Made by a program: the position numbers and the translations under genes
Shown here: piece after piece, positions 1 through 7,707 of the stretch
Layout of the letters: the number at the start of each line of letters is the position of its first letter
Numbering within the stretch: the first letter of the stretch is position 1
Assembly: GCA_016946835.1 (NCBI GenBank)
Contig: JACVTC010000094.1
Span: 435,001 to 445,000, forward strand
Reading direction: 5' to 3'
Origin: Neocallimastix lanati (nom. inval.)
Taxonomy: Eukaryota > Neocallimastigomycota > Neocallimastigomycetes > Neocallimastigales > Neocallimastigaceae
Length of the DNA stretch: 10,000 bases
The notes under the pieces: model-generated
What the model was told of the DNA's origin: nothing
Databases searched by the model: none
Seen by the model: the letters and a program-made list of their open reading frames with translations, nothing else

Positions 1-1220
1 TTTATTCTCATGGAACACAGAATCTTTCATCTTCAAATCATCATTACTTGAGGTGTAGAAGAAATTTCTAGTATTACCAACAAAATAAATACCAACAATT
101 TCTATAGATAACCAAATAATTAAGGTTACAAATGAAATGATATTAGCCACTCTTGGTCTTGGATAATAAAATTTTGAGCCTTGATATCTCGGAGAAGCAT
201 TTAATCTTTATTTAAAAAAAAAAATAAAATAAAATAAAATAAAATAAAATAAAATAATAATATTAATAATGATAATAATATTAATAATAATAAAAATTAA
301 AAAATAAAAAATATAAAAAAATTATATAAATATATTATATATATGTATAATGATTAAAAATATAATAAATGAATGAACATAGATGAATAAATAAAAAATA
401 GAATAATATTATTAGAAATCATATTTTTATTAATTTATTTATTAAAACTAAATATTAGTTAATTCTTCTTGTTATGAACAATATATATATATATTTAAAT
501 ATTTATATGTATATAAACTTACGTTCCAGTTAAATAGATTTGAATTGCAATTAATAAAAAGATATACTGTGACTGAAAACTAAATTCCTGTACAATGAAA
601 TTTTCTACATATTCTCCTTTTAAAATATTGATAGAGTGGAATATCATAGCTAAAATAAATATATTTAATAATTTATATTTTAATATATATTGATAATTAA
701 TTATATTAAATATTAATGAGTTAAAAAAAAAAAAAAAAAGTTAAATATTTTTATTTCAATTCTTTAATAATATTTATTTCTATTTTTAGAAGGACAAACA
801 AACAAAATAAAAAAAAAAAAAAAAAATTTTTTTTTTAAAAAAATATATATATATTAAATAATGCTATAAATTTTTATATTTTTTTTATATAAATACAAAT
901 CAAGATATACATTTAAATATTAAGATAAAATAAATATAAATATAAAACATAAATATAAAATTACCATAAGAATATAATGATGTAAATATTAATAAACCAT
1001 CAATGGACGCTATACCATAAGGGGTGATAATATTTCTTCTCTTTATCCCTATACGATAAATGATTAATACTGAATCTAATAAGGATACACATATCGCTAT
1101 AACTACTTTGACATAGTAGACCGATCGAAAGTATACATCATCTTTACAATTGTATACACTTAAGTTCCAGCGACAAATATTATTATCAATTTCTTCTTCT
1201 TGAAAATATTGGTCTATTTG

Positions 1221-1223
<3 letters not shown>
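1..1223 (-). CDS. Multi-pass membrane protein, 5' part, three exons, 3' end off the window
   Basis: I do not recognise the family. The exons are 965-1223 (start ATG, ends in phase 1), 523-649 (127 bp, ends in phase 2) and 1-205 (open to the window edge). Joined, they give 197 codons with no stop. Intron ends are GTAATT..TTTTAG and GTAAGT..AAAG. Residues 1-35 are polar, with Cys17, Trp19, Cys26 and an N-glycosylation sequon at Asn20 (NLS). Hydrophobic segments lie at about 37-56, 66-92, 113-131 and 148-171. Basic loops (Lys61-Arg62-Arg63; 135-147 with three Arg and one Lys) fall between segments 1/2 and 3/4, and an acidic loop (Glu99, Glu102, Glu108) lies between 2/3. By the positive-inside rule this predicts an outside N-terminus with the first four helices of a longer protein, as in seven-helix receptors; that class is inference. 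Both splice junctions restore frame across DNA full of stops, and exon G+C is about fourfold that of intron 2, so the gene model is strong. The start is chosen because the next upstream DNA is a pure A run on the coding strand. Confidence 0.82.
206..522 (-). other. Intron 2 of the membrane-protein gene
   Basis: This 317-bp intron has the canonical donor GTAAGT (phase 2, within the Thr129 codon) and acceptor AAATAAAG. By hand count about 22 of 317 bases are G or C, against about 59 of 205 in the adjoining exon 3. Close to the acceptor lies a pentanucleotide array (221-255) that reads ATTTT on the gene strand, followed by an 11-base T run, which together would act as a U-rich 3' splice-site tract. 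Confidence 0.8.
221..255. repeat. (AAAAT)7 microsatellite inside intron 2
   Basis: Seven perfect AAAAT units follow an 11-base A run (214-224). On the gene strand this is a U-rich stretch 15-50 bases upstream of the exon 3 acceptor, the position of a polypyrimidine tract. Length variation here could affect splicing; that is inference. Confidence 0.9.
650..964 (-). other. Intron 1 of the membrane-protein gene
   Basis: This 315-bp spliceosomal intron has donor GTAATT just after the G of residue 87 (phase 1) and acceptor TTTATTTTAG. Reading through from exon 1 reaches a stop near position 900, so retention would truncate the protein at 107 residues. The intron contains a 17-base A run (723-739) and a self-complementary A18-T10-A7 block (809-843). 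Its boundaries are inferred from reading-frame continuity and GT/AG ends, not from transcripts. Confidence 0.8.
809..843. repeat. A18-T10-A7 self-complementary homopolymer block
   Basis: An 18-base A run is followed directly by a 10-base T run and then 7 more A, all within intron 1. The A/T junction can fold into a 10-bp hairpin with no loop bases to spare, or act as a rigid nucleosome-excluding tract. I see no gene signal in it. Confidence 0.85.

Positions 1224-1252
<29 letters not shown>
1224..1252 (-). promoter_or_regulatory. Poly(dA:dT) tract abutting the start codon
   Basis: On the gene strand, 29 A (30 bases of T on the plus strand including position 1223) run directly into the ATG of the membrane-protein gene. 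An A-rich context just before ATG is favourable for initiation in many AT-rich eukaryotes, and such tracts exclude nucleosomes at promoters. It may therefore be 5' UTR, core promoter or both. No TATA element can be singled out because the whole flank is TATA-like. Confidence 0.5.
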
Positions 1253-1253
<1 letters not shown>

Positions 1254-2016
1254 AAAGAATTAGAAATGACTTTTAATATTAAAAAACTAAAATTATATTC
1301 AATTAAAAAAAAAAAAAAAAAAATTGCGATAATTAAAATTAATTTAAATATTTTTTTTTTTAAAAGTGTCCTTTTTTTTTTGGTTAAAGTTATTATGTAC
1401 TTTTTTTTTTTGTAATTGATAGTATTATACTATTTTGTATTTGTATTTTTTTTTTTTTTAGAAAAAAAAAAATATCAATTTTCGTTAATTGTATAATTTT
1501 TAAAAATTTAAATATATATTTAAAAAAGGAAAAGATATATTTAAATAATATTTATATATGAAATTTTAAATATTAATTAATTGGTGTTTAAAAAATTTTT
1601 GTTATATATACAATTCTATCTCTTCCTTTTAACATATATATTTTATGTATAAAACCAATTTTTAAATTTAATTGAATTTTATTTTTGTAAATTGGATACT
1701 TGTTTTTTCTTTTTCTTTTTTTCTTTTGTTTCAATTTTAAAATGTTGTCAATTACTATTAAAATTAAATCTATTAAAGTAAAAAAGAAAATAAAAAAAGA
1801 AAAAAATCAAGATATTTTAAATAATTTGTTTTATTTAAAACTAAGTTTAAATTGCATTTCCAAATATACACGAGCAATAGAAAAATTAAAAGTGTAAAAT
1901 TTTTTCCTTTTTTTTTTTTTTTTTCCTAAATATATAAAATAGTTTATATTTAAGATTTTTTTTTTTTTTTCTTTTTTAAAAATATATATATCTTATTATT
2001 TCAATTCAATTTGCAT
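1253..2016. other. Gene-free AT-rich stretch upstream of the membrane-protein gene
   Basis: This stretch is dominated by A and T runs (A19 at 1305-1323, T14 at 1446-1459, T17 at 1908-1924). It presumably carries the promoter of the minus-strand gene. A 65-codon open frame at 1700-1897 (+) starts with a Phe/Leu-rich run and then becomes Lys/Ile-rich. Its last 30 residues are less repetitive, but it has no recognisable motif, no splice partner and no composition shift, so I do not call it a gene. Confidence 0.6.
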
Positions 2017-2044
2017 AAAAAAAAGGAATGCATTCCTTTTTTTT
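2017..2044. repeat. 28-bp perfect palindrome with GGAATGCATTCC core
   Basis: Eight A, then GGAATG, its exact reverse complement CATTCC, then eight T make a gapless palindrome. The T run continues to 2048. The six G/C bases in the core stand out in DNA of under 10% G+C. It could be a cruciform or hairpin, a dimeric protein-binding site or a bidirectional transcript end; nothing in the flanks distinguishes these. Confidence 0.85.
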
Positions 2045-2048
2045 TTTT

Positions 2049-2236
2049 CTTTATATATTATTAAAAAAAAAAAGTTCTAATTTAAATATTATATATTTGC
2101 TTTTTTTGTTTTTCGTTTTTATTTTATTTGTAATATATAAGTTTAAAATAGATATTTTTAATTAACTATTTTTGTTGCCCTAACTTGTCTTTTTATATAT
2201 ATACATATATAAAGAAGTAATTAAATAATAAAATAA

Positions 2237-2271
<35 letters not shown>

Positions 2272-2344
2272 AATCCTTGCTTTTTTTTTTTCTAACTTTT
2301 TTATACTGATATATTTAAAGAAAAACACATTATTTCTTTTTAGA
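2049..2344. other. Gene-free stretch with a 32-base A tract
   Basis: No open frame of note on either strand. A 32-base A run occupies 2239-2270, and shorter T runs flank it. A small cluster around 2176-2196 (TTGCCCTAAC...) is the only G/C-containing patch. I see no gene or RNA signal. Confidence 0.6.
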
Positions 2345-2373
2345 ATATTATATTATTAATAATAATATAATAT
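2345..2373. repeat. 29-bp AT palindrome, 14-bp arms
   Basis: Perfect inverted repeat centred on position 2359, made only of A and T. In DNA of this composition some palindromes are expected by chance, so I attach no function to it. Confidence 0.8.
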
Positions 2374-2423
2374 AATTTAAATTAAATCAAATTAACATTA
2401 ATATCAAATAAATTGAAAGAAGT

Positions 2424-2447
2424 AAAAAAAAAAAAAAAAAAAAAAAA
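2424..2447. repeat. 24-base poly-A tract
   Basis: An uninterrupted A run preceded by AAGAAGT and followed by GAAATTAC. No retroposon body or target-site duplication can be recognised next to it. Confidence 0.9.
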
Positions 2448-2530
2448 GAAATTACAAAAAGGATTTCTTAAATTATTTTAAGTAAAAAAAAAAATTGAAA
2501 CTGAAAATTTAATAAAAAAAAAAGGAAACA

Positions 2531-2534
<4 letters not shown>

Positions 2535-2572
<38 letters not shown>
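2535..2572. repeat. (ATTT)n microsatellite
   Basis: About nine perfect tetranucleotide units of ATTT. The same tetramer recurs in the degenerate DNA that follows, including around 2780-2800. Confidence 0.9.
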
Positions 2573-2888
2573 CTTATACAAAAATTTTTTTTATTATTTA
2601 TTCATTTCAATTAATTAATGATTAATAATTAAATAATTAATAATTAGAGATTAATACTGATACTGATATTATTATTTAAGATTGATTATTTAATGATTAT
2701 TATTTTACTAACTATTGATAACTATTTCTGATGGATTATTTATTAAGAATGATTGATAAAGCTTTCATTAACTATTCATCTATTTATTTATTTATTCAAT
2801 GAATATTGCTTAATTATTTATAAATGAATTTTTTTTTTTATCAACACTATTTTATAAATCAAATAATAATAATCGATTGATAGATGAG
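2573..2888. other. Degenerate AT-rich spacer before the first satellite
   Basis: Contains scattered variants of TTGATTATT, AATGATTATT and TACTGATACTGATA. These look like decayed minisatellite rather than unique sequence. No gene is seen. Confidence 0.55.
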
Positions 2889-3290
2889 TATTCATTCTTA
2901 TTATTCATTCTTATTATTCATTCTTATTATTTATTCATTCATTCTTATTATTTATTCATTCATTCTTATTATTCATTCATTCTTATTATTCATTCTTATT
3001 ATTCATTCATTCATTCTTATTATTCATTCATTCATTCTTATTATTCATTCATTCATTCTTATTATTTATGTATTCATTCTTATTATTCATTCATTCATTC
3101 TTATTATTCATTCTTATTATTCCTTCATTCATTCTTATTATTCATTCTTATTATTCATTCATTCATTCTTATTATTCATTCATTCATTCTTATTATTCAT
3201 TCATTCATTCTTATTATTTATGTATTCATTCTTATTATTCATTCATTCATTCTTATTATTTATGTATTCATTATTATTATTTATTCATAA
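2889..3290. repeat. CATT/CTTATT minisatellite with almost no G on the + strand
   Basis: Some 20 CTTATT blocks are separated by zero to three extra ATTC tetramers, giving main spacings of 9, 13 and 17 bp. A longer variant with TATGTATTCATT recurs at 3066, 3219 and 3262, so units have also been copied in bigger blocks. The plus strand carries about three G in 400 bases, while C is frequent. All three forward frames are open over most of it and would give Ile/His/Ser/Tyr-rich repeats, which are translations of the satellite, not genes. Confidence 0.92.
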
Positions 3291-3413
3291 TTATATTAAT
3301 TAAAGTTTACTTACAATATTCCATAATCATAATCATATTAATTAAAGTTTTCCTTTTTTTATTATTAAATTAAATTAAATGAAATGAAATTAATACATAG
3401 AAATTAATTTATA

Positions 3414-3497
3414 TATTTATCTATCTATTATTAATTTATTCATTGACTTTGTTATTTATTTATCTATCTACTTATTTATATATTCATTGACTTTGTT
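3414..3497 (-). repeat. Two inverted units of the 44-bp satellite (left arm)
   Basis: These are reverse-complement copies of the array at 3551-3881, with ATTGACTTTG at 3442 and 3486, again 44 bp apart. Bases 3414-3470 are the exact reverse complement of 3694-3750 over 57 bp. Together with the array to the right they form a head-to-head inverted repeat around a spacer of about 53 bp. Confidence 0.92.
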
Positions 3498-3550
3498 CCA
3501 ATAAGGAATTGTTTCACTTTTATTTAAAATTTATAATAAAAATTGAATAC
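3498..3550. other. Spacer between the inverted satellite arms
   Basis: Unique AT-rich sequence at the turning point of the head-to-head satellite. It begins CCAATAAGGAATTG, the only G/C-containing patch in it. It would be the loop of a cruciform formed by the flanking arms. Confidence 0.7.
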
Positions 3551-3881
3551 AAATAAATAAATAGATAGATAAATAAATAACAAAGTCAATGAATAAATTA
3601 ATAAATGGATAGATAAATAAATAACAAAGTCAATGAATAAATTAATAAATGGATAGATAAATAAATAACAAAGTCAATGAATAAATTAATAAATAGATAG
3701 ATAAATAAATAACAAAGTCAATGAATAAATTAATAATAGATAGATAAATAAATAACAAAGTTAGTGAATAAATTAATAAATGGATAGATAAATAAATAAC
3801 AAAGTCAATGAATAAATTAATAATGGATAGATAAATAAATAACAAAGTTAGTGAATAAATTAATAATAGATAGATAAATAA
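3551..3881 (+). repeat. 44-bp tandem satellite, seven units
   Basis: The core CAAAGTCAATG (variant CAAAGTTAGTG) occurs at 3581, 3625, 3669, 3713, 3756, 3800 and 3843, giving periods of 43 or 44 bp. The remainder of each unit is AATAAATTAATAAATGGATAG-like, varying between ATGGATAG and ATAGATAG and losing one base in some copies. The variant order suggests duplication of pairs of units. Open frames on the minus strand are by-products of the repeat. Confidence 0.94.
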
Positions 3882-3936
3882 CACATCATTTACTATTTTA
3901 GAAGGTATAATTATGGTTAGATATAAAAATTAACAT

Positions 3937-4345
3937 TTTTATTTTGTTGTTGTTTTTCTCTTTTTTTGTTTTTCTTTTTTTTTAATCCTTTTTTTAAGTC
4001 AATTAAACTCTTTTTTTTTTTTAATTTCTTAAATTTCTTTTCATTCTTTTCATTCTTTTCACTTTTTTTATTTTATTTTATTTTATTTTTAACATTTCTT
4101 TTATTTTATTTTTTTTTAATCTCTTATATATAAAAAATATATTTGATATGAATTTTATTCTTTTATCTTTTTCAAACATGATCTTTTCATTCCATTCCTC
4201 TTTTTACTATTTTTTTTTTTTACTTTTTTTTTTTTTTTATTCCTGCAACTTTTTAAATGGAAAATTTTATTTTTATTTTTTTTTGTTGACGATTTCCATT
4301 CATATATTATTATTCTATTTAAATATATTAAGAAATTCAATATAA
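3937..4345. repeat. T-rich pyrimidine tract with short tandem motifs
   Basis: The plus strand is mostly T and C, with runs such as TTTTTTTGTTTTTC, a 9-bp CATTCTTTT repeat at 4042-4059 and TTTTA pentamers near 4066-4090. Open frames of about 60 codons on both strands are Phe-rich on plus and Lys-rich on minus, as expected from a homopyrimidine tract, so I call no gene. Confidence 0.7.
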
Positions 4346-4549
4346 TTAAATGTTTTTCATTTATTAACCATTATTTTATATATATTACTTTATATTACTA
4401 AATGTATACAATAATTTAATTTTCTTTTTATTCCTTAATTAAATAATTAATTAAATAATTGATAATACACTATACAAATATATTTCATGCATATATCAGA
4501 ATATATTTAATGATAATAGATGATTTTGTGCAACGCATAAAACTTAATT
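4346..4549. other. AT-rich spacer without a gene
   Basis: Contains alternating TAATTAAATAATTAATTAAATAA-type sequence around 4438-4465 and no sustained open frame. Nothing functional can be recognised. Confidence 0.5.
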
Positions 4550-4640
4550 TTTAATTAAATTAAAATCTTATTTAATATAAAATTCTATATATGTGAATGC
4601 ATAATCTTTAATTAAATTAAAATTTTATTTAATATAAAAT
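4550..4640 (+). repeat. 34-bp direct duplication at 57-bp spacing
   Basis: Bases 4550-4583 and 4607-4640 match at 33 of 34 positions (C/T at one site). Each is preceded by a GCATAA motif, so the duplicated unit is probably about 57-60 bp with a diverged left part. Confidence 0.88.
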
Positions 4641-4679
4641 ATTATTAAAAGGTTAGATGAATAAAAGTTTAATTTATAA

Positions 4680-4890
4680 TAAAAATTCATAAATTAATAT
4701 TAATGAATAAATAAATAAATTAATAGATAAATAAATTAATATTAATGAATAAATTAATAAATAAATTAATATTAATGAATGAATAAATAAATTTGTAAAT
4801 AAATAAACTAATATTAATGAATGAATAATAAATTAATAGATAAATAAATTAATATTAATGAATGAATAAATAGACTTATAGATAAATATT
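4680..4890 (+). repeat. ~42-bp tandem array, five units
   Basis: The motif TTAATATTAATGAAT (once CTAAT...) starts at 4694, 4736, 4766, 4808 and 4849, giving spacings of 42, 30, 42 and 41 bp. Between copies are GAATAAATAAAT and AATAGATAAAT blocks that resemble parts of the 44-bp satellite at 3551-3881, but the CAAAGTCAATG core is missing. Confidence 0.88.
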
Positions 4891-5064
4891 AAAAACTATT
4901 TATAAAAAAAAAAAAACATTTGTTGAAGAACGAATGAAATGAAAAAATGAAAAGAAAAAAAAAATAATAATAAATAATAATAAATAATAATAATTAATAA
5001 TAGTTAATAATAAATAATAATAAAAAATAATAATGGTTAAAAAAAAATAACAAAAAAAAAAAAA
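4891..5064. other. A-rich transition into the heptamer array
   Basis: Contains A runs, a slightly G-richer patch at 4920-4955 (GAAGAACGAATGAAATG), then AATAAT-type trinucleotide and heptamer fragments. No gene. Confidence 0.55.
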
Positions 5065-5640
5065 ATAATAAATAATAAATAATAAATAATTGAATTATAA
5101 ATAATAAATAATTAATAATAAATAATTGAATTATAAATAATAATAATTAATAATAGTTAATAATAAATAATAAATAATAAATAATAAATAATAAATAATA
5201 AATAATAAATAATAAATAATAAATAATAAATAATAAATAATAAATAATAAATAATAAATAATTAAATAATAAATAATAAATAATAAATAGTAGATAATAA
5301 ATAATAAATAATGGATAATAAATAATAAATAATATATAATAAATAATAAATAATAAATAGTAGATAATAAATAATAAATAATAAATAACAAAAAGAGTAT
5401 TTATTAATAAATAATTGAATAATAAATAATAAATAATAAATAATAAATAATAAATAATAAATAATAAATAATAAATAATAAATAATAAATAATAAATAAT
5501 AAATAATAAATAATTGAATAATTGAATAATAATAAATAATAAATAATAAATAATAAATAATAAATAATAAATAATAAATAATAAATAATTGAATTATAAA
5601 TAATAAATAATAATAAATAATAAATAATAAATAATTAAAT
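5065..5640 (+). repeat. AATAAAT heptanucleotide array, ~97% A+T
   Basis: Long runs of the 7-bp unit AATAAAT fill most of this span. By hand count, 5041-5640 contains about 17 G or C in 600 bases, and 5157-5289 contains none. Rare interruptions are themselves repeated: AATAATTGAATTATAAATAA occurs near 5083, 5119 and 5583, and AAATAGTAGATAATAAATAA occurs at 5285 and 5355, exactly 70 bp (ten heptamers) apart. Minus-strand open frames of Leu/Ile/Tyr/Phe repeats are translations of the heptamer. Confidence 0.95.
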
Positions 5641-5666
5641 AATTAAATAATTAATAATAATAAAAA

Positions 5667-5830
5667 TATTATTATTATTATTATTATTATTATTATGTAT
5701 GATTATTCTTTTTATTATTTATTATTTATTATTTATTATTATTTATTATTAGTATTATTTATTATTAGTAATATTTAGTATAATTATTATCTATTATTAT
5801 TATTAAATTGTTATTATTATTATTATTATT
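5667..5830 (-). repeat. Inverted heptamers (ATTTATT) and ATT repeats
   Basis: The sequence switches from A-rich to T-rich at about 5667. It has (ATT)n at 5667-5696, ATTTATT heptamers at about 5711-5785 (the reverse complement of the array to the left) and (ATT)n again to 5830. It therefore forms the shorter arm of a head-to-head pair with the AATAAAT array. Confidence 0.88.
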
Positions 5831-6288
5831 AAAAAAGGCATTATTTTAATATAATAATTAATAAATAATAAATATTGTAAGAAAAAAATAATAATTAAAG
5901 TTAAAACTACTTTTGATTTAAAAAAAATTTTTTATATATACCTAGGTGATAACAATAATCATCATTTAAAATTATTGATTAAACAATCGAAAAGGTTAAA
6001 ATATGCAAATAGAATAAATATTATCATTTAATAGTAATATAATAATAAAGTAGTAATCTATTGACTATTTTATTATTATACGAGAAGCAATTATTTATTA
6101 ATGCTTTTATTATTTTATTATATTATTAATATATTTATTATCATTATTATTTTATTTATTAATTCATAATTCATTATTATTACTATTATCAGCAGCATTA
6201 TTGTTGTTATTGTTGAAATTGTAATTATTATTAATAATAATATTATTATTAAAACACAAAATTGTTATTATTATTTAATATTATTGAA
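5831..6288. other. AT-rich region with degenerate ATT repeats and small palindromes
   Basis: No gene. Bases 6224-6250 are overlapping perfect palindromes of three-unit ATT and AAT blocks. A short CAGCAGCATTATTGTTGTTATTG patch near 6190-6213 is a trinucleotide repeat with G/C substitutions. A CCTAGG palindrome lies at 5941. Confidence 0.55.
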
Positions 6289-6313
6289 TTTTTTTTTTTT
6301 TTTTTTTTTTTTT
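6289..6313. repeat. 25-base poly-T tract
   Basis: Uninterrupted T run that marks the boundary between the repeat-dense block and single-copy DNA to the right. Confidence 0.9.
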
Positions 6314-7275
6314 ACAAAGAAAAGTTTATGTAAAATGTTTCATATTACTAATAAAGAAAAGAGACCAAGATATTGATTCATATATAAAATTAAAGTAAAA
6401 TAGGAACTTTTGTATTTTTAATTTATAGGAATATCAATAATAAATTGATAAAATTTCTAATAAATTTTCTTTATTTAGTTTATTTCCCATATAAAGTATA
6501 CTAAATAATCATGAAAAAATTGTCATGCTAAAATGAAAATTCATTTGAAGGATATAGATATTTGAAATAAGATTTATCAATTTTTTATTTTATCCTATAT
6601 TCATAATTAAATTTTTTTTTTTATTTGCTGTTGTGATATTGCATTTTTTATTCATTTCATAAAAGTTTACATTTCTTTTTTGTTTAGTATTTCTTTAAGT
6701 ACACTTAATCCGAAGTTATAAATATGGATAAAGTGTATGTAATGGGTATAAAATTTTAATTTTAATATTATCTTTCTTCTATATAGGAGTTTATTGACTT
6801 AAAAGGTTTTCATATATATATATTAGCTAAAAATAATGTATATTACAATCATTAAGTGATAAAGTAATAATAGGTGATATAATTATTTAGAGTTAATGAA
6901 TTTATTATAGTTCACTAAATTATATTATTGTAATATTTATACATTTTTTTTTTATTTCTTCAAGATAGTCAAGATGTATATTACATTCTATTGATTATAA
7001 AAGTTTTAATCAAATTTATTAACAGAGCAATACAGTAAGAGATATAAATTCTAAAAAAGAAAAAAATAAAAAAAGCAAATACAAAGAGGATACTGTTTTA
7101 AAAGGTCAAAAAATAGAAATAAACAAATAAATATGGTATTTCTTATGACATTTTTATATCAATCCATTTATCAATCGATTTATATATATATACTTTTCTT
7201 TTATTTTTTAATTACTATTTAAAATTTATTATATTAATACATTAATTCATTCAAATAGTTAGAAGATATCATTAT
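6314..7275. other. Single-copy AT-rich DNA, no gene recognised
   Basis: Sequence complexity rises here, but no open frame reaches 60 codons. At 6788-6856 a 22-codon stretch after a TATATAG acceptor-like site reads plausibly, beginning EFIDLKGF, but no upstream exon with a good donor joins it in frame. I treat it as chance or relic. No tRNA-like or other RNA structure was seen. Confidence 0.5.
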
Positions 7276-7295
7276 AAAAAAAAAAAAAAAAAAAA
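7276..7295. repeat. 20-base poly-A tract
   Basis: Uninterrupted A run followed directly by TTTTATG. It has no visible association with a coding region. Confidence 0.9.
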
Positions 7296-7378
7296 TTTTA
7301 TGTTTTAAATTTTCATAGGATCATTGTTATTTCTCCATTATGACCTATTTTTATTACTCTATCAAACATTGTATATAT

Positions 7379-7382
<4 letters not shown>

Positions 7383-7410
<28 letters not shown>
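7383..7410. repeat. 28-base poly-A tract
   Basis: Uninterrupted A run preceded by TATATATATTT and followed by GAAACAAT. The 87 bases between it and the A tract at 7276-7295 show no gene. Confidence 0.9.
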
Positions 7411-7411
<1 letters not shown>

Positions 7412-7536
7412 AAACAATTTATATTTATTATAAACTATTAAACTTTAATAGCTTATTTTTTCTTTAAGGAAACATACATTTAAATTATAATAAAAAACAA
7501 AACATCCTCATTTCGAATAAACTAATTTAATACACA

Positions 7537-7699
<163 letters not shown>

Positions 7700-7707
7700 A
7701 GTAGCAG

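Noticed and set aside
1200-1415. 71-codon open frame on the plus strand overlapping the gene start
   Set aside because: It is made of translated T and A runs (Phe and Lys blocks) and lies antisense to exon 1.
1700-1897. 65-codon open frame on the plus strand
   Set aside because: Phe-rich then Lys/Ile-rich translation of AT-rich DNA, with no domain, no G+C shift like the real exons and no splice partner. The C-terminal 30 residues are mixed enough to keep in mind.
2877-3373. Three overlapping forward open frames of 101-139 codons
   Set aside because: They are the three frames of the CATT/CTTATT satellite, open only because the repeat contains no stop codon.
2889-3881. CRISPR-like direct repeats
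   Set aside because: The repeats are contiguous satellites without unique spacers of constant length, in DNA with spliceosomal introns.
3642-3884. 80-codon minus-strand open frame
   Set aside because: Translation of the 44-bp satellite, with a repeat of Ile/Tyr/Leu/Ser that follows the DNA period.
4148-4345. Overlapping open frames of about 60 codons on both strands
   Set aside because: Phe-rich on one strand and Lys-rich on the other, as expected from a homopyrimidine tract.
5131-5391. 86-codon hydrophobic minus-strand open frame
   Set aside because: Direct translation of the AATAAAT heptamer; there is no unique sequence in it.
6724-6856. Possible two-exon mini-gene starting ATGGATAAA and continuing EFIDLKGF
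   Set aside because: The only in-frame donor would be GTGTAT rather than the GTATGT two bases on, and the product would be about 25 residues ending in a stop. Too weak to call.
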